Assembly: GCF_005281475.1 (NCBI RefSeq)
Contig: NZ_CP040106.1
Coordinates: 2,880,501-2,944,500 of the forward strand
Reading direction: 5' to 3'
Length of the DNA: 64,000 nucleotides
Source: Echinicola rosea
GTDB taxonomy: Bacteria; Bacteroidota; Bacteroidia; Cytophagales; Cyclobacteriaceae
Shown: positions 55,244 through 63,700 of the stretch, piece after piece
Position numbering within the stretch: position 1 is the stretch's first letter
Layout of the letters: every line of letters starts with the position of its first letter
Translations under genes and position numbers: made by a program
Notes under the pieces: model-generated
Databases searched by the model: none
What the model was told of the DNA's origin: nothing
What the model saw: the letters and a program-made list of their open reading frames with translations, nothing else

Positions 55244-56659
55244 AATCATTGGTGTCCGGTAAAAAATAAATGAAAGAGGGCCAGTCCATTGCTGAACCAG
55301 CCCATTGTGGCTACTTTTGAGTTACGACACAAAAAAGTTAAGCCATGGGCAAAAGTAGTAATTTTAGCGGACAGCCGATATTCAATCAGTTAATAAAGTT
55401 CATTGACAAGGGGGAGGTAAGGGAGATAGCCCGCAGGCATAATGCGGAGCGTTATGTGAAGAAGTTCACGACTTATAACCACTTGATAGTAATGCTGTTT
55501 GTAGCATTTGAGGGCTATCATTCCATTCGTGAGACACTTGTCGGTTTGTTGGCCAATGCCCATAGATTGGCCCATTTGGGTCTGAACTATGTGGTAAGGC
55601 GGAGTACGTTATCAGAAGCCAACAAACGACGTGTGAGCGATGTGTTCGCCGATATATACATGAGTGTGTACCAAAGGCATGGTGACAGTTTAACGGACAG
55701 CCGGTTGAAGGATGCTGATATGAAGAGGCTCTATATTATGGATTCTACCACCATTAGTCTGTTCAAGGATATTCTCAAGGGAGTAGGCAGGAACCCGAAA
55801 ACGGGCAAAAAGAAAGGAGGTATTAAGGCCCACACCATCATCAGGGCGAGTGACCATGTTCCTTATCTTGTCCGTTACAGTGCGGCTGTCCGACATGACC
55901 ATACCTTCCTGAATGAGGTTTTCAACCTGCCCGGGGGCTCTATCATCACTTTTGATAAGGGATATGTGGATTATGGAAAATATGAGGTCCTGACCGAAAG
56001 CGGGATATGGTATGTGACCAGGTTAAAAGACAATGCTGTCTATCAGGCCCGAAAGGAGTTTAATATTCCTGATCGGGCAGATTCCGGAGTACTCAAGGAT
56101 GAAGAAATCATCTTACGATATGGCAAGAACAAGCAACAGGAGCACCGTTCCAGGAGAATAGCCTATTGGGACAGCAAAAGTGAACGCCCGTTTGAGTTCA
56201 TTACCAATAATTTTGAGATGGCAGCAGAGAAGATAGCACTCATCTATAAAAGACGCTGGCAGATAGAGCTATTATTCAAACAGCTTAAGCAGAACTTCCC
56301 TTTAAAGTACTTCTTGGGCGACAATGAAAATGCCATAGAAATACAGATATGGTCGGCCATGTTGGCCAATCTCCTTTTGACCTTGATCAAAAGCCAGGTC
56401 AAAAGGAAATGGGCTTTCTCCAACTTGGTATCCCTGGTCAGACAGCAATTAATGAATTATATCAGCTTGTATAGGTTCCTGGAGGATCCGGAAGGAAGCT
56501 GGAGAGCCATCATACAAGAAGATATTTTGAAAAATCAAAACACACTGTTCCCTGAGATGAGGGGGGCTTGCCCCTGACGAAAAATAAATAACCACTTTGT
56601 AATCAAGAGGTTGAAAATTGAATTTAACTAATATCCGGGTTTACCGGACAACAATGATT
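55244..56659. mobile_element. IS4-family insertion sequence
   Basis: About 1.4 kb. Left end 55244-55263 AATCATTGGTGTCCGGTAAA and right end 56659-56640 (revcomp) AATCATTGTTGTCCGGTAAA differ at one base. The enclosed transposase fills most of the element. No clear target-site duplication was found, so outer limits may be a few bases off. Confidence 0.8.
55345..56577 (+). CDS. IS4-family DDE transposase (DUF4372 N-domain)
   Basis: 410 residues, apparently intact. N-terminal DUF4372 domain (FSGQPIFNQLIKFIDKGEVREIARRHNAERYVKKFTTYNHLIVMLF), then the transposase core with D in IMDSTTISLF (first Asp), D in TFDKGYVDYGKYE (second) and the YREK-like signature YKRRWQIELLFKQLKQN (E third). It moves the element by cut and paste. 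Ends in TGA 82 bases before the right inverted repeat. Confidence 0.92.
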   Translation: MGKSSNFSGQPIFNQLIKFIDKGEVREIARRHNAERYVKKFTTYNHLIVMLFVAFEGYHSIRETLVGLLANAHRLAHLGLNYVVRRSTLSEANKRRVSDVFADIYMSVYQRHGDSLTDSRLKDADMKRLYIMDSTTISLFKDILKGVGRNPKTGKKKGGIKAHTIIRASDHVPYLVRYSAAVRHDHTFLNEVFNLPGGSIITFDKGYVDYGKYEVLTESGIWYVTRLKDNAVYQARKEFNIPDRADSGVLKDEEIILRYGKNKQQEHRSRRIAYWDSKSERPFEFITNNFEMAAEKIALIYKRRWQIELLFKQLKQNFPLKYFLGDNENAIEIQIWSAMLANLLLTLIKSQVKRKWAFSNLVSLVRQQLMNYISLYRFLEDPEGSWRAIIQEDILKNQNTLFPEMRGACP

Positions 56660-56939
56660 AAAAATAAGTCGAGCTCAGGTTAAAACTTTAAACCCTTAAG
56701 CAGGTTATTTCACCATGGGTTCCAATCTATGGCTATGCATGTGACGTCCTTCCGGGACTGGCTTAATGTCAAATACCAAATTCTGTTTAATTCACCTCTC
56801 CGCAGCTTTTTTGCCTGATCAAATATTGTTGTTGGATGATGGGATTGATAAGAAAGCTGTATGTCTCAGCTGGATTTTCAGGTTTTCAGGGTAAAGTGTG
56901 GGAAGTAACCTCCCCATTCTATATGGGAAGGTTCGAAGT
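56660..56939. other. Gap between IS element and methyltransferase
   Basis: Nothing recognisable in these 280 bases. Confidence 0.4.
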
Positions 56940-57578
56940 TCATGACTGTTTTTTACCCACAAACCTGATCACGGCACCTTTTCCGTTATGATAAACACCT
57001 TCCTGCAGTGGGATTTCTGTTTCCACTAGTGTTTCTATTTCATAGCCTTTAAAGTCATTTAGCAGTTCCTCTTTGGAAAATAACATTGCTTTCCCTTTTG
57101 GCCCGCCTACTTTTGGATTGGCCTGAACCAGAGGAAGGTGTGCTTTACTGAATGCTTCGAATATGAGGGTGCCTCCCGGTTTCAACCATTCACTCAACTT
57201 TTTATGTAATATTGATTTTTTAGCCGGTGAAAAATGCGCGTAAATCAATGCGATTACATCAAAGGAAGATGTGCCAAAATCCAAATTTTCAAGATCACCT
57301 ACCAGGTAATTAATGGCTACATTTCTTTCTGATGCCAGTTTCAGAGCCTTGTGTTTCGCTTCAATGCTCAAATCAAGCGAAGTAACCTGCCAGCCTAATT
57401 CTGCAGCATAAACACCGTTTCTTGCTTCTCCATCTGCAGGTAAAAGTATAGTAGCTGGTTTTAGCTTTTGGATTTCACCTTGAAAAAAACGATTGGGTTT
57501 TTTTCCGTAGGCGTATTCCGTTTTTCCATAACGGTCATCCCATAACTTTTTGTATTCTTTATCAAATGAATTGTTCAT
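56940..57578 (-). CDS. Class I SAM-dependent methyltransferase
   Basis: 212 residues. The Rossmann methyltransferase fold is visible: ILLPADGEARNGVYAAELGWQVTSLDLS (motif I and acidic end), YLVGDLENLDFGTSSFDVIALIYAHF (motifs II-III), LKPGGTLIFEAF (motif IV). The N-terminal YKKLWDDRYGKTEYAYGKKPNRFF resembles tellurite-resistance/thiol methyltransferase-like relatives. Substrate unknown. It follows the AraC-type gene (end 57640) by 61 bases on the same strand. Confidence 0.85.
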   Translation of the reverse strand: MNNSFDKEYKKLWDDRYGKTEYAYGKKPNRFFQGEIQKLKPATILLPADGEARNGVYAAELGWQVTSLDLSIEAKHKALKLASERNVAINYLVGDLENLDFGTSSFDVIALIYAHFSPAKKSILHKKLSEWLKPGGTLIFEAFSKAHLPLVQANPKVGGPKGKAMLFSKEELLNDFKGYEIETLVETEIPLQEGVYHNGKGAVIRFVGKKQS

Positions 57579-57639
57579 ATAACAAAGTTAATGTAGGTTA
57601 ATCGAATGGAAATAGGATAAAAATGAAGTTGTGCAGGAC

Positions 57640-58488
57640 TTATTTAAACTTCTCTCTGTAACCCTCGGGAGTAAATCCTATGTGTTTTTTGAAAAAACGG
57701 ATAAAATAGGAGGTATCATCGTACCCTAGGCTATGGGCAATTTCTGTTATTTGATTGTTTGTCCCCAGCAGGCTCCTTTTTGCTTCAAGTAAGATTTGCT
57801 CGGTAATGATTTTTGAACAGGTTTTTCCAAGCGTTTCTTTGGTTATTTTATTGAGTTGAAACGGTGAAAGGTGCATCAATTGTGCATAATCGGCTACTTG
57901 TTTATGGCTTGTAATGTTGCGCTGCAAAAGCTCCAAAAGTTCTTCAAGTCGGTCTTGTTCATATAGGCTGGCATTTGAAACCTCTTTGGGAAACGTGCCA
58001 TGCCTTAAAATTTCAATGAAAAGGACTTTTAAGTTTGCTTTGATTGCTTCCAGATACCATTCCCGGTTTTTAGAGTATTCCTCATAGATGTTAGCGAGAA
58101 GGGAATACGGTTTCTGGAATTTACCGCCATCCAAGTGACAGTAGTTTCTGTAGCTGATTTTACGGAGTAAGAGGTGTTCAGGTCCTTCTTTGGTGGAATA
58201 AAAATCCCGATTAAACTGTATCAAATATCCAGTACTGCCCTTTTTAAGGGTGAGTTGGTGCACTTGTCCAGGACGTATAAAGTAAACGGTATTTTTATGG
58301 ACAGGGTATGATGTGAAATCAATCAGATGTTCGCCACTTCCGTCCTTCAGAAACAACGCAAAAAAGAAATTGTGCCTGTGTGCCTTCTGAACCATGTCAT
58401 TGTCAGAAAGCAAACTCTCCAGCTTTATGATATTAAAGCTTTTTGTAGAATGTGGTTCTTTGATTTGCCTGACTGGAATCTTTTCCAT
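57640..58488 (-). CDS. AraC-family transcriptional regulator
   Basis: 282 residues from the ATG at 58488 (MEKIPVRQIKEPHSTKSF); longer upstream readings add nothing of the fold. N-terminal cupin-like sensor (HRHNFFFALFLKDGSGEHLIDFTSYPVHKNTVYFIRPGQVHQL) and C-terminal double HTH (QVADYAQLMHLSPFQLNKITKETLGKTCSKII, ITEIAHSLGYDDTSYFIRFFKKHIGFTP). It probably controls the adjacent methyltransferase gene. Ligand unknown. Confidence 0.88.
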   Translation of the reverse strand: MEKIPVRQIKEPHSTKSFNIIKLESLLSDNDMVQKAHRHNFFFALFLKDGSGEHLIDFTSYPVHKNTVYFIRPGQVHQLTLKKGSTGYLIQFNRDFYSTKEGPEHLLLRKISYRNYCHLDGGKFQKPYSLLANIYEEYSKNREWYLEAIKANLKVLFIEILRHGTFPKEVSNASLYEQDRLEELLELLQRNITSHKQVADYAQLMHLSPFQLNKITKETLGKTCSKIITEQILLEAKRSLLGTNNQITEIAHSLGYDDTSYFIRFFKKHIGFTPEGYREKFK

Positions 58489-58887
58489 CGAAGTTTGATT
58501 GGGCTTTCCGGGTGAAACCAATATTGCGTATCCACGTGGTTTATGCCAGCACGTTTTGGAAAGGTATCTATAAATATCTAAAACTTCATTCAAAACTAAA
58601 TAATCCCCGGGACAAATTAAACCACCTTACGGAATGTGGTTGTCTTATCAGCATCTTCCTTGATATGCATTTCGGTACCATTCTTGGAATATTTACTGGT
58701 TAAAAAGCTCGATTAATCAATTCGTTGCTTCGTAAAGCTCCCTATTTCAACGGAAGGGCGGTCAGCGCATTATCTTCAGTTCAATTTATATAATGTAGCG
58801 CAAAGGAGGGTGTACAGGGGCGCACAAAGAGTGTCCAAAAGTGGATAATTGATCAGTAGCCCAACGAAGTGACAGTAACAAAAAAGT
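58489..58887. other. Gap between AraC-type and membrane-protein genes
   Basis: 399 bases with no supported gene. A short hairpin AACCACCTTACGGAATGTGGTT lies near 58619, its role unknown. Confidence 0.4.
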
Positions 58888-59547
58888 ATGGAAATGAATA
58901 AAAAACACATCATCCACGGTATCTGCCTGTTGGCCATCGGCTACCTTTCTTACCACTATCCATTGTTTGCCTTTTTGCTACTGGCACTGGTGTTTGCTGT
59001 TTTGCTGTATATGGTGGTCTTCGGCGTTGTTATGCTGATAAGCAAGAAGTTTGCTTGGCGACGTCTTACAACGGCATTCGCCATTCTGGCCATGGCCTTG
59101 GCTGGACTGGTGTTAGGGCTTTTCAAGCCAATGCCCGAGTCAATTATCCGTTCGGGTACGATTGGGGAGGACCTGCGATACGCCCATGGGACCGACCAAG
59201 GGGACAGGATGAACCTCAAGTTTTACTTGCCGCCATTTAAGGCGCAAATGAAGTTGCGTGACAGCCTGCGTCTGGTCCAGGTCAGGCAATTGGTCGATAT
59301 GGGGCAGGTTGAGCGGCCCAGGGACAAATTCCATGCGGCCTTTATCCTTCATCACAACCCCATGAAGGACAGTTCACTATATGAACTTGCCCATACACTT
59401 GCCCTTCAGGCTGCTGAGGCCCCGGCGTTGGCGGATGACTATCAGGTACAATGGCTGGCCAAAGCCACCTACGACCGGTGGATGCTTTCCACTGGGCGCC
59501 CCCAAAAATTCGACACCCAGGGAGGGGTGAGCCTTTCCATTGAATAG
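58888..59547 (+). CDS. Membrane-anchored DUF6624-like protein
   Basis: 219 residues. Three hydrophobic segments lie in the first ~85 residues (CLLAIGYLSYHYPLFAFLLLALVFAVLLYMVVFGVVMLI and FAILAMALAGLVLGLF), then a soluble part ending QVQWLAKATYDRWMLSTGRPQKFDTQGGVSL. The tail resembles the DUF6624 family, where a similar GxPQxxGTQ end occurs. No enzymatic motif. Stands alone. Function unknown; family match moderate. Confidence 0.6.
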   Translation: MEMNKKHIIHGICLLAIGYLSYHYPLFAFLLLALVFAVLLYMVVFGVVMLISKKFAWRRLTTAFAILAMALAGLVLGLFKPMPESIIRSGTIGEDLRYAHGTDQGDRMNLKFYLPPFKAQMKLRDSLRLVQVRQLVDMGQVERPRDKFHAAFILHHNPMKDSSLYELAHTLALQAAEAPALADDYQVQWLAKATYDRWMLSTGRPQKFDTQGGVSLSIE

Positions 59548-59739
59548 CATTCGTGACTGTTGCGATAATACCATTAGGGCCTACCGGTTTTAGGGCATGC
59601 CCACATGGTCATTGTCCGTTAAGTTTAATTTGCTTTGGGAGGAAAGGGACAAAAATGTTTGTCAATTAAAATGTGACAGTTGATGACCATAATTTGTCCA
59701 AGTGCCTGAAGATTGGTTTTTTTGGGCAAAACAAGCACT

Positions 59740-60276
59740 ATGAGAAAACTTTGCCTTTTTATAGCTACCAGCCTGGATGGATTTATTGCCGGCCCTCATG
59801 ATGACCTTAGTTTTCTGTCCATTGTAGAAAAGGAAGGGGAAGATTATGGCTATGCCGCATTCACAGAAACGGTGGATACGGTCATCGTGGGGAGAAAGAC
59901 GTATGATTATGTACTGCAGCACATTGGTCCTGCACATTATGATAACGGCGAACGGGATGTTTTTGTCATTACCAGAACGGCCAGGCCAGCCGAGGGTAAG
60001 GTGGCCTTTCATTCCAATGGGCTGGTTGAATTGGTGAGAAAGCTAAAGGGCGGGGAAGGAAAGGACATTTACTGTGATGGAGGTTCAGAAATCATTAATG
60101 AATTGTTGAAGCACGACCTGGTAGATAAAATGACCATTTCGGTCGTGCCCATTCTGCTCGGTGAAGGGACCAGGCTGTTCAAGGAAGGAAGACCTGAACA
60201 ACGGTTTGAACTGGTAAATGCCCAACCATTTGACACGGGTCTCGTACAGCTGGTTTACAAGCGTAGGTATCTGTGA
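59740..60276 (+). CDS. Dihydrofolate reductase family (RibD C-terminal) protein
   Basis: 178 residues starting at ATG 59740 (MRKLCLFIATSLDGFIAGPHDDLSFL), which opens the family fold. Further motifs: TVIVGRKTYDYVL, DVFVITRTARPAEG and KDIYCDGGSEIINELLKHDLVDKMTISVVPILLGEGTRLF. The family includes riboflavin-pathway reductases and small NADPH reductases; no further assignment. Alternative upstream start at 59713 adds nine residues without homology. Confidence 0.85.
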   Translation: MRKLCLFIATSLDGFIAGPHDDLSFLSIVEKEGEDYGYAAFTETVDTVIVGRKTYDYVLQHIGPAHYDNGERDVFVITRTARPAEGKVAFHSNGLVELVRKLKGGEGKDIYCDGGSEIINELLKHDLVDKMTISVVPILLGEGTRLFKEGRPEQRFELVNAQPFDTGLVQLVYKRRYL

Positions 60277-60338
60277 AAAGACGAACGAGATGGGGATGTC
60301 CTTTTATAATTTCCGAGTAAACACAAATTTTAAAAAAA

Positions 60339-60914
60339 ATGGAAAGGCCAAGGATACAAAACAACTTTTATGTCATCACAGGTGGCCCCGGGGTGGGGAA
60401 AACAGCACTCTTGCAGGAGCTAAGGAAAAGGGGGTATAAAACGGTCCCTGAAATCGCCCGTGAACTGATACGTGAACAGCAGGCAAAGGACGGCAATGCC
60501 CTTCCCTGGCGGGACAGGGAATTGTATAGGGACATCATGTTTGAACGTTCCGTTATGGGTTTTAAGGAAGCCTGTAATAGGGAGGATAAGCTGACCCCGA
60601 TCTTTTTTGACCGGGGATTTTTGGATGCGATATGCTACGGGGAACTTATCCAGTCACCCATAAGTAAAAGGATGCAGGCTTATGCCAAAAAATGGAGGTA
60701 TAATCCAACGGTATTTATCCTTCCGCCTTGGAAGGAAATCTACCAAAAGGACAGTGAACGGAAACAGGATTGGGCGGAAGCTGTCCATACTTTTGATAGG
60801 ATGTTGGAGACCTATTCTGGTTTTGGTTATAAGGTCATTACAGTGCCCAGGAAACCGGTTCAATGGAGGGCAGATGTTGTTTTGGAACATATAGGAAGAC
60901 TTAGGGGAAAATAA
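60339..60914 (+). CDS. AAA family ATPase / kinase-like protein
   Basis: 191 residues. P-loop FYVITGGPGVGKTALL, then IFFDRGFLDAICYGE resembles the acidic motif of the AAA_28/NadR-type NTPase family, and VITVPRKPVQWRADVVLEHI closes the domain. Relatives are nucleotide or small-molecule kinases or ATPases of unknown substrate. It follows the dihydrofolate-reductase-like gene by 62 bases on the same strand. Confidence 0.75.
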   Translation: MERPRIQNNFYVITGGPGVGKTALLQELRKRGYKTVPEIARELIREQQAKDGNALPWRDRELYRDIMFERSVMGFKEACNREDKLTPIFFDRGFLDAICYGELIQSPISKRMQAYAKKWRYNPTVFILPPWKEIYQKDSERKQDWAEAVHTFDRMLETYSGFGYKVITVPRKPVQWRADVVLEHIGRLRGK

Positions 60915-61129
60915 GTGTGCTGGCCAGTAGAGCTTGGAAAATATTGTTTTTTTATGCCTACTAATTTAAAGATCACCGGGAGTCCATGAAGGGATAACAC
61001 CGTTATAAACCTCCAAGTTATGATCATTGAACACTGCGCAGGGTTGGGACGGATCCGAGCGGAGGTCAGGGCAATCCTCCGCATCAGAGCCTCTGGGCAT
61101 TGTCAATGCCTCTACTAAAGAAACGTACC
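60915..61129. other. Gap with possible distal part of a broken integrase
   Basis: No clear gene. The translated minus-strand frame here no longer matches the recombinase fold, so the integrase fragment appears truncated. Confidence 0.4.
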
Positions 61130-61520
61130 GCTGTGGACCTGAAAGTGATTTTCTCGGGGCCATGAAGGTGTTACTACTTAGGGCCTCTACTTCACAGGAA
61201 ACCAGACCCATGTAACAACTGAACACAAACAGATCCCTGACCCAGTCCAGTCGGGGAATGGAAAATTTCTTTGATTCAATTCTGGACAGTTCTTCCATTT
61301 CCAGAAATTGTCACTGGACCTTTTTATACCTGAACTTATAATTGAGAAAGGGATCCTTTTTTATCCATTCCATTCTAAAGGCCAAGGTCATGAGCTTTTT
61401 CAACCTGATAAGGTGTTTCATCACCCCGTTGTTTGCCACCGGTCTACGACGGTGGTCTTTGGGCTTAAAAGTCCTCAGGTGGTGTTCGTACTCCGTAATG
61501 AATTTGTAATTTTCATACAA
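61130..61520 (-). pseudogene. Degraded tyrosine recombinase (integrase)
   Basis: Two blocks in the same minus-strand frame. First, residues reading ANNGVMKHLIRLKKLMTLAFRMEWIKKDPF match the core-binding helices of Bacteroidota tyrosine recombinases; an in-frame TGA (61311-61313) follows KYKKVQ. Second, MEELSRIESKKFSIPRLDWVRDLFVFSCYMGLVSCEVEALS matches the start of the catalytic domain up to the CYxGL segment. The catalytic RKHRY residues beyond that and the N-terminal domain are missing. It lies 278 bases downstream of tRNA-Pro on the same strand, a typical integrase site. Confidence 0.65.
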
Positions 61521-61735
61521 TTTTTAAGGTTAGTTATGGAAACCATAAAAAGGGTCCCAAAAGTCAATGTTTTTATGCCCAAAATGGCCCAAAAACACCC
61601 GAATTTAGAGATCAGGAAACTTCTGTAGGTCAGTGATTTATGTTCTAAAACGGGACCCAAAATAGGAAATTATTTTGGCTCACCGAATAGGTCTCATTTT
61701 CTTTGAAATTGTATGTGGTTTTTTGCTATGTAAAA

Positions 61736-61769
61736 AACAAAAAAACCTTCAAATCATACGATTTGAAGG
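61736..61769 (-). terminator. Terminator of the tRNA-Pro gene
   Basis: CCTTCAAATC (61746-61755) pairs with GATTTGAAGG (61760-61769) around an ATAC loop; the minus-strand stem is followed by T's. Confidence 0.85.
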
Positions 61770-61797
61770 GTTTTGGTGGTAAATGTACCCGTTTTCG

Positions 61798-61871
61798 TCG
61801 GAGTGGCGGGATTCGAACCCACGACCCCTTGCACCCCATGCAAGTACGCTACCGGGCTGCGCTACACTCCG
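61798..61871 (-). tRNA. tRNA-Pro (anticodon GGG)
   Basis: Minus strand begins CGGAGTG, whose 7-bp acceptor stem pairs with CACTCCG at the 3' end. The anticodon stem CTTGC/GCAAG holds the loop ATGGGGT, so the anticodon is GGG (Pro). The T arm reads GGGTTCGAATCC. CCA is not encoded. The terminator lies immediately downstream. Confidence 0.95.
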
Positions 61872-62031
61872 ATTCACGTTTGGATAGTTTAGAATACTAG
61901 CTCAAACTTTCACTATATCACTTCCCAGTCCCAAGTGGAATACATTCTGGGGTGTCTAATGCCATTTGGCAATTATAGTGGTGCAAAGAAAACAGAATTT
62001 TCAACTATTTCAAAAAATATCATAGGCTTTT

Positions 62032-62988
62032 CTAACTCCATTCAAGTTGTGATCGCTCCTGCCAATAATCTTTAGGCATTACGGCAAATCTAGAGAGGGT
62101 GTCCAATTCATCTTCGGAAAGCTGGAAAGTATTGGCCTTTAGGTTTGCTGTCAACTGAGAAACTGTGCTGGCCCCGCTCAGGACATAGGCAGGATGGATC
62201 TTGTCCATGCAGAATCGAAGTGCAATGGCATCAATGCCCACTTGGTATTTGGCAGCTAGTTCTGAGAGGTAAGTATAGGCTTTTTTGTAATGAGGATAAG
62301 CGTCATTAGGGAATATTCGTCCATTTGCCAATGCTTCTTTGACGATAATTTTTACCCCGTTTGTTTGAGCATGTTCGAGGAAGGGGAGGGTGGATTGTTC
62401 CAGTACATTAAATGTCACTTGAAAAGTTTCAAACAAAGGCGTGTCGTCCACAGCGATGTCCATTGCTTGTTCCAGTACCTCTTGTTGCTCCGCACCGCTC
62501 GAACTCAGTCCGATAAGGATCTCTGAGGAACGTTTGATCTCAGCCAATTTCTCCAAAACGGCTTCGTCCTCCAGCACGCCAGATGCTATCGTGGCCGAAT
62601 GGATATGGTAAATGCCAAGTGCGGGACACAATTTCTGGGAATAGCTCCACTGTTCTTCCAGTTTTTCCAAGCTGTGTTCTTTGATTTCATGTTTGCCTTC
62701 ATAGCCCAGCTTCCAATCAGCGGCATAGGTGTAGCCCCATTTGGACCCGAACATGACATCTTGGTGCTTTCTTGTTTGGTGCCAGTTCAGTAAGAACGAC
62801 TCTCCCTTTCCATAGGATGCAGCCGTATCAAAATACCTTATGCCGGATTTATAGGCTTCATCCAAGACGTTGAGGGTGTGACGAAAGAATGCAGCTTCAG
62901 ACTTTTCTCGTTGGTCTGATGGGTTGATATTGATGTATTCAGGTCGGCCAAGTGCCGCCATCCCTAGTCCGATTTGTGTAGTAGTCAT
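62032..62988 (-). CDS. Aldo/keto reductase family oxidoreductase
   Basis: 318 residues with the (beta/alpha)8 aldo/keto reductase fold: IGLGMAALGRPEY, the catalytic YFDTAASYGKGESFL (Asp and Tyr), SKWGYTY (Lys), IYHIHSATI and a NADPH-binding tail with SGASTVSQLTANLKA. Relatives act on sugars such as D-threo-aldoses. Start at 62988 gives MTTTQIGLGMAALG, the family N-terminus. Single gene. Substrate unknown. Confidence 0.88.
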   Translation of the reverse strand: MTTTQIGLGMAALGRPEYININPSDQREKSEAAFFRHTLNVLDEAYKSGIRYFDTAASYGKGESFLLNWHQTRKHQDVMFGSKWGYTYAADWKLGYEGKHEIKEHSLEKLEEQWSYSQKLCPALGIYHIHSATIASGVLEDEAVLEKLAEIKRSSEILIGLSSSGAEQQEVLEQAMDIAVDDTPLFETFQVTFNVLEQSTLPFLEHAQTNGVKIIVKEALANGRIFPNDAYPHYKKAYTYLSELAAKYQVGIDAIALRFCMDKIHPAYVLSGASTVSQLTANLKANTFQLSEDELDTLSRFAVMPKDYWQERSQLEWS

Positions 62989-63143
62989 TCGTTTGAAATT
63001 AGACGGTGGTTACGTCCCTAATTTACGAAAAACATGTGTCAAACCTAAGCCGAAAATATTTGGACAGATCAGATCGTCCAGGTTTCTTCAGGCCGTAAAA
63101 ACAGAAAAATTACTTTTAACACTATGAAGTTATAAAAAGCCTA

Positions 63144-63232
63144 AGACCGAGCCGAGTCGAGGTCCAACGCCTAGCCTTCGACTCCGCTCAGGTTGACATC
63201 TCACTACTAGCAGTTTAGAAGCTATTTCCCTG
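63144..63232. repeat. 89-bp dispersed repeat, copy 2
   Basis: Ungapped match to 31073-31161 in the same orientation; CTAGCCTTCGACTCCGCTCA is shared exactly. It ends 41 bases before the -7 box of metE. Confidence 0.8.
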
Positions 63233-63273
63233 GCCGTAAAAATTATTTCTACGCTAAATCCAATTCTTATCCC

Positions 63274-63281
63274 TATATTTG
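63274..63281 (+). promoter_or_regulatory. -7 box upstream of the cobalamin riboswitch
   Basis: TATATTTG matches TAnnTTTG exactly and lies 35 bases before the riboswitch P1 stem. No clear -33 TTG was found. Confidence 0.6.
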
Positions 63282-63315
63282 CAGCCAAAGTTCTTTTCAT
63301 ATTTACCTCAATAAC

Positions 63316-63490
63316 CAATATAGGTCGCCGACTACGGTCGGGGATAATAGGGAACCGTGTGAAAATCACGGGCTGTCGCGCAACTGTGAGTGACTAAAAA
63401 GTTCTTGCCCTTGGTTGTCCACTGTTCTGATCTCTTTCAGAATGGGAAGGACGGCAAGAATGTCATGAGCCAGGAGACCTGCCTGTATTG
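63316..63490 (+). promoter_or_regulatory. Cobalamin (B12) riboswitch
   Basis: P1 stem pairs CAATATAGG (63316-63324) with CCTGTATTG (63482-63490), one wobble. Inside are the conserved core GGGAACCGTGTGAAAATCAC GGG-CTG-CGCAACTGTGA and the B12 box AGCCAGGAGACCTGCC (63468-63483). Adenosyl- or methylcobalamin binding would reduce expression of downstream metE, the B12-independent methionine synthase. The 210 bases between the riboswitch and metE would hold the expression platform. Confidence 0.9.
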
Positions 63491-63700
63491 ACTTATCCAT
63501 CTCGTGTGGATAGGGGTGACAATGCTTTCGCGATTTGAAGCTACTGTCAGGTACACACGCTTTTCCTTTCTTCTCTGGGAGTCATATGCCCAAGGGAAAA
63601 GTATGTCTATTTTTCAGTCTCTTCATATCATTCCAAAAGCATTGTAAAGTGTGGCGAAGGGCTTTTGACGAATTATTTATCACGTTAAAAGTTTAAAACT

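Noticed and set aside
60966..61130. Continuation of the integrase frame
   Set aside because: The residues no longer resemble a recombinase, so I excluded them from the pseudogene call.
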